From Rahnella sikkimica (lineage in GTDB: Bacteria; Pseudomonadota; Gammaproteobacteria; Enterobacterales; Enterobacteriaceae), in assembly GCF_002951615.1 (NCBI RefSeq), contig NZ_CP019063.1, forward strand, positions 62,001-126,000: 64,000 bases of DNA, read 5' to 3'. The notes beneath the pieces were generated by a model. That model saw only the letters and a list, made by a program, of their open reading frames with translations, ran no database searches and was not told where the DNA came from. Shown in pieces: positions 28,376 through 35,588 of the stretch. Each line of letters opens with the position of its first letter. The stretch's first letter is position 1. A program made the position numbers and the translations under genes.

Positions 28376-29728
28376 TTATTTACCTTCGCGCTTCATGGTA
28401 ATTGGGTAAACCGTGTCACCGTTGTAACGCCCCTGACACACCGCAGCGCCCGTCGCGCCCTGAGTACAGCTGATTTCCGGCATCTGATAACGGGAACCGT
28501 CGCTGCATTTCGCTCTGTAGCGGCTGTTGATCACCAGCTTGCCCGACTGCATCAGGCCCGCGCTCGTTTCAGCGTGACAGGTCACGCCCGCGCCGTAGGT
28601 GATTTTCACCGTTCCCTGACCTTGTTTAATCTGATAACGCAGCACCGGCGGCTTGCCGGTCACCGGATCTTTAATATCGACGATGGCTGTCCAGTTACCG
28701 TTGAGGAATTTGGTTGACCCGATTTTTACCGCGTCCGCTGGCAGCACCAGCGCATTCTTGCTGACCGGAACCGGTACAGGCTCGGCAACGACCGGGTTTT
28801 TCTCGGCTTCTGCCACCGGTTCAGGCGCAGGAACCACCACAGCCGCCGGCGCAACCGGCAGGGCGGCAGGAGCCGGTTTCGCGACCTCTGGTTCCGGCGC
28901 TTTTACTTCCGTTGCGACCGGAGGAGGCGCGATAGCGACCGGTTCAGCCGCCGGTTTTGGCGCGTCAGTTTTGGCGGTTTCCGCTTTCGGTTCAGGCGCA
29001 CGCGAATACAACCAGGCGGCAGCAGAACCGGCGAAGACCAGCGCCGCGACCGGTAAGGCCCAGATCAGCGGCGATTTTTTACCGCGCGGCGCGGCGACCG
29101 GTTCAGGCGTTGCGTTTTCCTGTTCGGCGGCGCGGGCTTCAATGGTTTTGATCACGCGCGGTGCCGGAGGCAGTTCGACGACCGGTTCCTGCACACGCGG
29201 TTTTTCAGCGGCGAGCGACAGCGTCGGCAGCGGTTCTTCCGCTTTCAGCGTATTGCGCAAAGCCGCAAACGGGTCGGCGCTATGGGTGTTATCCAGACTG
29301 ACAAAGCCCCAGAACGTCAGCACCGGCTGGCCGCCTACCAGATAAACGTGGTTCTGATCCGGGAAGCGAAACGCTTTTTCCAGCAGGGAGCCGAAAAACT
29401 GATTCGCCGATTTTTCAGACGCTTTCGCCGCCTTGCTGATTTGTGCCACGGCATCCAGACAGTTTTCGAGCTGGCGCAGCGCCGAGGCGCGGGCCGAATC
29501 GGTGGCCGCCGCCCAGGACACCACTTTGCCTTCGCGCGGGGAATACCAGTCGAGCCGGTCACCGGCTTCATTGAGTTGCGGTATAGCCAGACAATCGGCA
29601 ATTGCAGGGTGTTTACGCAGGCGTAAGGTTTCCCGTAATTGCAGGGCTGATGCGTAAACCGGTTGCCCGTTTTCGCCCAGCGCAAGGATGTCGTTGAGAC
29701 TGCCACTGCGTAAAAATGATTTTGCCAC
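28376..29728 (-). CDS. srfA: SrfA family protein, single-pass membrane protein
   Basis: First gene of srfABC, 450 residues from a GTG start at 29728 (family opening AKSFLRSGSLNDILALGENG), with AAAGG upstream. The N-terminal 220 residues are soluble. One transmembrane helix follows (IWALPVAALVFAGSAAAWLY), then a Pro/Ala/Glu-rich linker to about residue 330, and a C-terminal beta-rich domain with paired Cys. The linker and helix suggest a C-terminal domain across the membrane in the periplasm. The 180-bp region upstream (29729-29909) holds no recognisable site. Confidence 0.85.
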   Translation of the reverse strand: MAKSFLRSGSLNDILALGENGQPVYASALQLRETLRLRKHPAIADCLAIPQLNEAGDRLDWYSPREGKVVSWAAATDSARASALRQLENCLDAVAQISKAAKASEKSANQFFGSLLEKAFRFPDQNHVYLVGGQPVLTFWGFVSLDNTHSADPFAALRNTLKAEEPLPTLSLAAEKPRVQEPVVELPPAPRVIKTIEARAAEQENATPEPVAAPRGKKSPLIWALPVAALVFAGSAAAWLYSRAPEPKAETAKTDAPKPAAEPVAIAPPPVATEVKAPEPEVAKPAPAALPVAPAAVVVPAPEPVAEAEKNPVVAEPVPVPVSKNALVLPADAVKIGSTKFLNGNWTAIVDIKDPVTGKPPVLRYQIKQGQGTVKITYGAGVTCHAETSAGLMQSGKLVINSRYRAKCSDGSRYQMPEISCTQGATGAAVCQGRYNGDTVYPITMKREGK

Positions 29729-29909
29729 GCCAGAAAAGCCTTTATTGGTTTTGCGCTGCGGAAGAAAACAGGCAGAAAAGGTTCATGATGCGGACACTTT
29801 AGGGGATTTAAGCGAAATCAAACGGGGGAATAAGCAACAAAAAGGGTGGCTGTTTATGGCGTGGGAATAGAGAAGGGAATAACGGCGGGACAAACCCCCG
29901 CCATCAAAA

Positions 29910-30803
29910 TCAGGCCTGTAAACGCAGTTGTTCGAGAACGCCCGCCAGACGCTGACGCTCATCGCCGCCCAGAGACTGAAGCGGTAACGGCAGGCAGGGC
30001 GCGGAAACCATCCCCAGTAATTCAGCCGCGGCGGCGACAACGCGTACGCTGCCGTGTTTTCTGAATAACACCCATAACGGCTCAAGCTGCGCCGATAACG
30101 CCTGCGCTTCGGCCGCATTACCCCTTTTCGCCGCGCGGGCAATGGCTACCGGAATTTCCGGGAACAAACCGGCAATCACGGAATACCAGACGTCACCGCC
30201 TTGCGTCAGAACGGTTGCCGCCGCCAGATCACCCGCCGCGCCCAGTTTGATATGTGCGGGCAGTAAGGCGCGCAGCGCATCCAGCCGCTGACGGGTGGCA
30301 ACCGGATCCGGCGACAGGTTAGGGATTTTGATGCTGGCAACGTGCGGCAGTTGCGCCACGCGCATATACAGCGCATCGGAAAATTCAAAGTGGGTCGTAT
30401 TCGGATTATCGTAAACGCACAACGGCACCGACAGGTTGCGGGACACCGTTTCGTACAGCGTAAACACTTCATCTTCGTTAAGTTTCTGGTACGACACCGG
30501 TGCCAGTAATACCGACTTCACGCCCGCCTGCTGGGCATCTTCGGCCAGACGTAACACATCCGACGTCCGCACAGAACCGATGCTGACCATCACCGGCACA
30601 TCACCCGCATTTTCAACCGCCAGACGGGCAACGCGGGCGCGATCTTCGTGGGTCAGATAGGCGTAACTGCCCGTCGAACCCAGCGCGCCAATGGAATCCA
30701 CGCCAGCGCTGACCAGCCGGTCAATCAGTCTGACAAAAGATTTCTCGTCAATGCCGTTTTCCGTGAGCGGCGTAAGGGGAAAAGCACTTAATCCTGTGAA
30801 CAT
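29910..30803 (-). CDS. DapA/NanA-family Schiff-base lyase of unknown substrate
   Basis: A 297-residue (beta/alpha)8 aldolase of the dihydrodipicolinate synthase/N-acetylneuraminate lyase family. The Schiff-base Lys159 (ASIKIPN) and catalytic Tyr131 (CVYDNP) are present. The substrate loop reads GSTGSYAYL (residues 42-50) instead of the GTTGE of DapA, so it is probably not the lysine-biosynthetic enzyme. It uses pyruvate or a 2-keto acid by family chemistry. It lies 50 bp downstream of a DHA2 exporter on the same strand; the two may be co-transcribed. Confidence 0.85.
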   Translation of the reverse strand: MFTGLSAFPLTPLTENGIDEKSFVRLIDRLVSAGVDSIGALGSTGSYAYLTHEDRARVARLAVENAGDVPVMVSIGSVRTSDVLRLAEDAQQAGVKSVLLAPVSYQKLNEDEVFTLYETVSRNLSVPLCVYDNPNTTHFEFSDALYMRVAQLPHVASIKIPNLSPDPVATRQRLDALRALLPAHIKLGAAGDLAAATVLTQGGDVWYSVIAGLFPEIPVAIARAAKRGNAAEAQALSAQLEPLWVLFRKHGSVRVVAAAAELLGMVSAPCLPLPLQSLGGDERQRLAGVLEQLRLQA

Positions 30804-30853
30804 CGGTCTCTCCGAAGGAAGTTAACTAGCCCGGTTAATCATAGCGTCATCAT

Positions 30854-32299
30854 TCACTTTTTGCCGGACACCGAGACACCGGCGTCGGGTTTCAGCCGCA
30901 GTATATCCAGCCAGCCAAAAAGTGTCAGAATTGCAATCACCACGAACGCGACTTTAAAACTCAGGCCGGGAATGGCATCCCAGTGCATCGCGGCGATCAG
31001 CTGTTCGCCGAGCCGCGTACCGAGCGCGCCGACGGTAATGCCCAGCCCGACAGAAAGCTGTAAAACCGTGCTGAACAGCGTATTGGCATCGGCCATTTGT
31101 TTCGCCGGAACATCAGAAAAAGCCAGCGTGCTGATACCGGTGAACTGCATCGAACGGCTGAGACCACCGAGAAACAGCAGCAGCATCACCAGCCAGCCGG
31201 GGGTGCCCGGCGTCAGAAACGCACAAAACAGCAGCGAGAAAACGCTCAGTAATCCGTTCACCACCAGCACAGGCCGGAATCCGAACCGGCGGATCAGCGG
31301 CGTGGTCGCCGGTTTCATCGCCAGATTCCCGGCAAAAACCGCCAGAACCAGCAGCCCGGCGTGGAAAGGATCCATCCCGAAACCCACCTGAAACATCAGC
31401 GGCAGCAGGAAAGGCACGGCGCTGATCGTCACGCGAAACAGCGAACCACCGCCCATGCTGATGCGAAACGTCGGGATCGCCAGCGAACCCAGATGCACCA
31501 TCGGCGCGGGGTCACGTTGCAGATGCCGTAACGCCAGCACCGACAGCACAACGCCCGCCACCAGCAGCGCGATAGCAGTGATCCACAAAATATGGTCCTG
31601 ACTGATCAGCTCCAGCCCCGTCACCAGCGAGAGCATCGCCAGGCCGGTCAGCAGAAAACCCGGTTTGTCGAAGTGTTTCGGCTGGTCAGGTTTTTCCTGC
31701 GGGAAAAGACGCCACGCGAGCATCATCGCGATAATGCCCAGCGGAACGTTGATGTAAAAAATCCAGTGCCAGGAAGCGTAGTGAGTGATAAAACCGCCGA
31801 GCGGCGGCCCGAGAATTGGCGCGACCAGCGCAGGCCAGGTGAGGGTGGCAATAGCTTTAATCAGCTGAGGTTTCGGCGTAGTTTTCAGCACAGTCAGACG
31901 CCCGACCGGCACCATCAGCGCGCCGCCAATCCCCTGAATAATACGCAGAATGATAAATTCACTGACGTTGGTCGCCAGCGCACAAAACAGGGAAGCCAGC
32001 GTAAACACGCCCAGCGCAAAGGTGAACACATTGCGCGCGCCGAAACGCTCCGCCGCCCAGCCACTGGCCGGGATCAGCACCGCCAGCGTCAGCATATACG
32101 CGCTCATCCCCGCGTTAAGATCCACCGCTGAAACGCCAAACGACAACGCCATTTGTGGCAACGCGGTGGCAATCACCGTACCGTCGATGAACTCCATGAA
32201 GAAAGCGGCTGCAACCAATAAAGCAATAACGGAAATTCCGGAGTTAACCGCGGAATCTCCCTGCGGATGTTCTGACGCATCCGATTTACTCTGGCTCAT
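30854..32299 (-). CDS. DHA2-type major facilitator multidrug exporter
   Basis: A 481-residue, ~14-helix MFS protein of the DHA2 family. Motif A-like GWAAERFGARNVF and motif C-like ALVAPILGPPLGGFI (antiporter motif) are clear, and the first helix carries FMEFIDGTVIATALP, the usual DHA2 start motif. It exports an unidentified drug or metabolite by proton exchange. No neighbouring regulator or adaptor is seen. Confidence 0.88.
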   Translation of the reverse strand: MSQSKSDASEHPQGDSAVNSGISVIALLVAAAFFMEFIDGTVIATALPQMALSFGVSAVDLNAGMSAYMLTLAVLIPASGWAAERFGARNVFTFALGVFTLASLFCALATNVSEFIILRIIQGIGGALMVPVGRLTVLKTTPKPQLIKAIATLTWPALVAPILGPPLGGFITHYASWHWIFYINVPLGIIAMMLAWRLFPQEKPDQPKHFDKPGFLLTGLAMLSLVTGLELISQDHILWITAIALLVAGVVLSVLALRHLQRDPAPMVHLGSLAIPTFRISMGGGSLFRVTISAVPFLLPLMFQVGFGMDPFHAGLLVLAVFAGNLAMKPATTPLIRRFGFRPVLVVNGLLSVFSLLFCAFLTPGTPGWLVMLLLFLGGLSRSMQFTGISTLAFSDVPAKQMADANTLFSTVLQLSVGLGITVGALGTRLGEQLIAAMHWDAIPGLSFKVAFVVIAILTLFGWLDILRLKPDAGVSVSGKK

Positions 32300-32421
32300 T
32301 TATTCTGTCCCGGACACCACGAAGGCGCTGCAAGGCGCAGCGAAAGATAGATGACAAGTCGTCAACCTATCACACACCTTTGTGCGGGTTATAGATCTGC
32401 GGAGGATCAAAAAGAGCGGTT

Positions 32422-33150
32422 TTATGCAGGAAGTGCGGCAAAGAAAGACTCATCTGTGAGTTTGCAGGCGGTGTGGAAGACGTCTTCCTGTAAGCAGAGT
32501 TCGACATCAGCAGTAAATCCGCGTTGCTGAAGTTCAAGCGCAGAACCGCAATACCGAAGCTCCTGCCGGTTCATCGTCTCGTAGACGGCACAGGCGGCGC
32601 GCGCTTCTACGGATAAACGTCGGTGTTTGAGGCGCGATATCAAACCACCCGCAGCAGCCAGATCTTCAATCGCCGGGCGAAGGGTGTTGTCAGGCCACTT
32701 TTCTCCGGCGGGAACCACCAGAATGCGGGAATACTTTTCGCAGACGCGTGCCGTTGCCGACAGATTACGGAAACATGCCGTGAAGATATCCGCCTTTGAT
32801 TTTTTCGCGCTAAACGTCAGCGCAGAACCGTTAGGTGAGGGCAGCACCAGCCGGGTACCGGCGGGCATTTCCTGCAAAGAATAGGGCGAAAGCGTGAACC
32901 CCGGCCCCTCAAAACGGCGGTCAAACTGCGCGCACTGCGCATTTTTCTCAGCCGCATAATCCTGAGCGCGGGTATCTTTCCACGGGTACGGAAAAATAAA
33001 ACCACCACGCTCCGTAGCGACACTTACGCAGGTCGAGAACGACATCACGTCAATAATGACAATGCAATCCACCTCAGCCACCATTTGTTCTACCGCCTGA
33101 ACACCCCATTCCAGGCGGATGTCATAATGGGTTTGTGAGAAATCATTCAT
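32422..33150 (-). CDS. ComB-like 2-phosphosulfolactate phosphatase family protein
   Basis: A 242-residue protein of the ComB family. Matching segments are CIVIIDVMSFSTCVSVATER near the N terminus, VLPSPNGSALTF near residue 110 and VVPAGEKWPDNTLRPAIEDL later. In methanogens ComB makes sulfolactate for coenzyme M; enterobacteria make no coenzyme M, so the real substrate is probably another phosphorylated acid. It stands alone between the exporter and the Rhs island. Confidence 0.8.
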   Translation of the reverse strand: MNDFSQTHYDIRLEWGVQAVEQMVAEVDCIVIIDVMSFSTCVSVATERGGFIFPYPWKDTRAQDYAAEKNAQCAQFDRRFEGPGFTLSPYSLQEMPAGTRLVLPSPNGSALTFSAKKSKADIFTACFRNLSATARVCEKYSRILVVPAGEKWPDNTLRPAIEDLAAAGGLISRLKHRRLSVEARAACAVYETMNRQELRYCGSALELQQRGFTADVELCLQEDVFHTACKLTDESFFAALPA

Positions 33151-33227
33151 GGGAGTGACCTGTTTGGGGGGCGGAGTTAAGTTTATATTATTGTTTGGGA
33201 GTTATTTTTCAGCCCATGAACTAACTG

Positions 33228-33563
33228 TTAAGTGAATATAGCAATATCATCCAAAGCATCGCCAATTTTACCAATAAGTTCTTTACGGGAACTTGCCAAA
33301 TCAGTCAGAGCTTTAACAACGTGCTCCTTGCCAATCTGCCTGTGGATCCTCGCGAGATCACCAAGGCCGCTAATGGCTGCAGATGCAATCCATATATTTT
33401 TATCGTTAATAAATTTAAGATATACATCCTGAACCCAAGGCCAATCATCTAATTCTGTCAACCCTAACAATAAAAGTGTTAGTTCTTCCGAGTTAGCGGA
33501 ATGCAATCGATCCATAATATCATCAACTGATAAACTGGGTATTTCCTGATATATGCCATTCAC
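33228..33563 (-). CDS. HEAT-repeat-like orphan immunity-type protein
   Basis: A 111-residue acidic helical protein, GTG start at 33563 with AAGGTGG 7 bases before it. Internal helices (TLLLLGLTELDDWPWVQDVY, ASAAISGLGDLARIH) resemble HEAT repeats seen in immunity proteins of Rhs/CDI toxins. It lies at the far end of the AT-rich Rhs island with no adjoining toxin, so it looks like an orphan immunity gene kept from a lost rhs tip. The family is unassigned and the role is inferred from context. Confidence 0.6.
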   Translation of the reverse strand: MNGIYQEIPSLSVDDIMDRLHSANSEELTLLLLGLTELDDWPWVQDVYLKFINDKNIWIASAAISGLGDLARIHRQIGKEHVVKALTDLASSRKELIGKIGDALDDIAIFT

Positions 33564-33654
33564 TATAGCCCACCTTTTATTAATGATAAAAACTTATTTT
33601 AACAAAAAAATCGATTTAGACAACGTTATTAATTCAACCTTAACGACTGGGTTT

Positions 33655-34010
33655 TTACAACTCTGTAACCAAAAATATCAACCAACCATAATCCTCAACA
33701 TCGTCATCGATAATAAATATCTGAGTTTGCTTTCTAAACCAGGTAAAAAGCAAAGTCAAATCGGTCTCTATGCTTAATGGATGCGCACTTATTTCAATAA
33801 ACAAATTCTTTGCTTGCAAAAAAATCCTGAAATCATACAACCAATCTTTTGGCTGCCTATCTATTTCATAACCAGCCAAATGATATTCGATATAATCATT
33901 TGTAACGAATATTTTTAATGTTACAATTTCCTTCCCTATCAGATTGCTATTTTTCTATTTTCTATACACCAGGAATTATCAGAAAAATTAAATGTGAATT
34001 CAGCAGACAT
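33655..34010 (-). pseudogene. Decayed immunity-type gene, copy A (frameshift)
   Basis: Reading the minus strand from ATG 34010 gives MSAEFTFNFSDNSWCIENRK and then breaks; the continuation LIGKEIVTLKIFVTNDYIEY runs in another frame to the stop at 33655. One extra A in the five-A run near the break would reopen about 118 residues. Copy B just upstream (34121-34444) encodes a clear paralogue (MSAEYILSFSDECWYQENRE; LFIEISAHP versus IFIEISTHP). Copy A reads past the position of copy B's stop (GW then LIFLVTEL). The family is unknown; the setting says immunity protein. Confidence 0.65.
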
Positions 34011-34120
34011 AACTAATCTTCATAATACATTATCTTAGTGAGTCGAGTAGTTGAATTTCTTAGGTTGGGCAACTTTCTAACCTGACCAACCTATGATTTC
34101 AACCTATTGGTATCATTACA

Positions 34121-34444
34121 TTACCACCCAGATTGTTCTCCATCCTCATCAAGGATTTGTATCTTTGTTTCCTTTCGAATTCTTTCAAATAGGAAAGATA
34201 AGTCTTTTTCAATACAGTCTGGATGAGTGCTTATTTCAATGAAAATACTGAAAAAATCCAAAAACAACCTGACATCTTAAGACCAATCATTTTCACCCAC
34301 TCCAGGCTCTGAGCCTAATAGCCTGTACTCATTGTCATTTTTACAAGAGAAGGTTTTTAATGATGTAATTTCAACATCTATTATTTCTCTATTTTCCTGA
34401 TACCAACATTCATCAGAGAATGACAGTATATATTCTGCAGACAT
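34121..34444 (-). pseudogene. Decayed immunity-type gene, copy B (internal stop)
   Basis: A 108-codon frame from ATG 34444 to a TAA at 34121-34123, broken by a TAA at codon 56 (34277-34279), just after GVGENDWS. Copy A has a Tyr at the matching place, so a single TAT/TAC to TAA change probably made the stop. Downstream of it the frame continues cleanly (DVRLFLDFFSIFIEISTHP to DEDGEQSGW), so decay is recent or the stop is a base-call error. No function can be assigned beyond immunity-like context. Confidence 0.7.
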
Positions 34445-34555
34445 TATTAGTCTCCATTATTTCGTCTACAAACACATGGTTAAGTGGACGTTTGTAGGTT
34501 GGGCATATTTCAAACCTAACCAGTGTTTTATTTCAACCGTGTATAAACAGTCATT

Positions 34556-35047
34556 CTAGAGGCCAAGTGGAAAATTGATTTTTTTATTTAACTTGATTTC
34601 GAATAGTTTAACTATTGAGGCAAATAAGTTAACCCACTCAGAAACGTAAACACTCCTATCAATACTAACAGTAAAATCCTCTATTTTATTATTAGGAAAG
34701 CCGACACAACCGCCTTTTTTATATTCAAGTAATAAATTCTTACCTTCGATTTCATAATTTATATAAAAATCTGAACCCTGCTCACAGAACCATATCCTTT
34801 TTTTATTAGAAAAACCATTTTTCACATTAATTACCGACTCAACAATTTCTTCATAACACACTGCAAAATCATAAAACAAATCAAGAGATACTTTCCTATT
34901 TAGATCAAAACGCATCTCAATACGACCTGTTATATATTGAGACAGTTCCTCCAGAGAAAATTGGAAGTCGGAAACACCCATTTCCCCTTGATCTAAATAA
35001 GGATCTAACTCTACCAATTTATCGTTGGCTTGAAATATTATCTGCAT
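34556..35047 (-). CDS. Orphan immunity-type protein beside an rhs remnant
   Basis: About 163 residues from ATG 35047 (MQIIFQANDKLVELDPYLDQ), with AGGTGA 6 bases upstream; a GTG at 35056 is the alternative. Acidic and AT-rich, with no signal peptide or membrane segment. It begins directly at the end of a degenerate Rhs fragment, the place where the cognate immunity gene of an Rhs toxin sits. I do not recognise the family; it contains GGCVGFPNNKIEDFTVSIDR and ends LNKKINFPLGL. Confidence 0.65.
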   Translation of the reverse strand: MQIIFQANDKLVELDPYLDQGEMGVSDFQFSLEELSQYITGRIEMRFDLNRKVSLDLFYDFAVCYEEIVESVINVKNGFSNKKRIWFCEQGSDFYINYEIEGKNLLLEYKKGGCVGFPNNKIEDFTVSIDRSVYVSEWVNLFASIVKLFEIKLNKKINFPLGL

Positions 35048-35055
35048 TTTAATCA

Positions 35056-35275
35056 CCTAATATATATGGATATGCTGTGACAGGGCCTTTTGGTTTCACT
35101 AATAATAACTTTCACTACATCTGTAGATTTGCTCGTACCGTCAGGATTATAGCGGTACAACCAGCGCTCGCCGTGGGTGCGTTTTTCTGTAGTTCTGCCG
35201 TATATGTCGTACTAGTAATCATATCTGCCGAGCTGCATCACCTGGTTATGCGGGTACAGCTCGAGATTTATTTTC
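35056..35275 (-). pseudogene. Rhs core remnant with displaced tip
   Basis: On the minus strand this reads INLELYPHNQVMQLGRYDY, a stop, then YDIYGRTTEKRTHGERWLYR. It is clearly homologous to the intact rhs gene nearby (INVGLWPHNLVMQHNECDYR, then YDIYGRTTEKTTHGERW). The fragment jumps from the core straight to a short unrelated tail that ends at the next immunity gene, so about 180 core residues and most of a toxin tip are missing. It is what remains of an older rhs end displaced by a newer one. Confidence 0.8.
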
Positions 35276-35310
35276 GTGTTTTTTTCTTAACGGTTCTGGT
35301 AAATCTAATA

Positions 35311-35580
35311 TTAATCTTCTTCACCATTTTCAAAGTGAAAATGATCCAACGAAGCACATGTAAAAGACCCAATAAATGAAGGAAGTTTATGTTTTTCGTC
35401 TTGAGGGGTAAAAAAACCGTTCTCAATGGACCAATCATAAACCCCTGTGTTAATAGGGTATTTCGTTAATACTCCTGATAATTTATTATCCTTTATCCAT
35501 TCTTTTGCATTATCCAATGAAAAAAATAATCCTGAAGGAAAACGAGCCATTGAACCATTAAATACCCATATCTCTTTCAT
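35311..35580 (-). CDS. Probable cognate immunity protein of the Rhs toxin (DUF7710-like)
   Basis: An 89-residue acidic protein (MKEIWVFNGSMARFPSGLFF, ending FHFENGEED). It starts 8 bases after the frame-corrected rhs stop, the canonical immunity position. The opening WVFNG...FPSG...A.EWI and LTKYPINTGVYDWSIENGFF resemble a small domain family I know as DUF7710, found beside toxins. It should bind and block the Rhs tip in the cytoplasm of the producer. Pairing is inferred from position. Confidence 0.75.
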   Translation of the reverse strand: MKEIWVFNGSMARFPSGLFFSLDNAKEWIKDNKLSGVLTKYPINTGVYDWSIENGFFTPQDEKHKLPSFIGSFTCASLDHFHFENGEED

Positions 35581-35588
35581 ATGAAGAC

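Larger units (their letters stand above)
33655..34527. repeat. Tandem duplication, 434-bp unit, carrying the two decayed immunity genes
   Basis: The gene starts (34010 and 34444) and the leader motif TAGGTTGGGCA (34061-34071 and 34495-34505) are both exactly 434 bp apart. In each copy the motif is followed at similar spacing by AACCT, ACCA and TTTCAACC. The nucleotide sequence has diverged well beyond the protein similarity, so the duplication is old. Confidence 0.65.
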
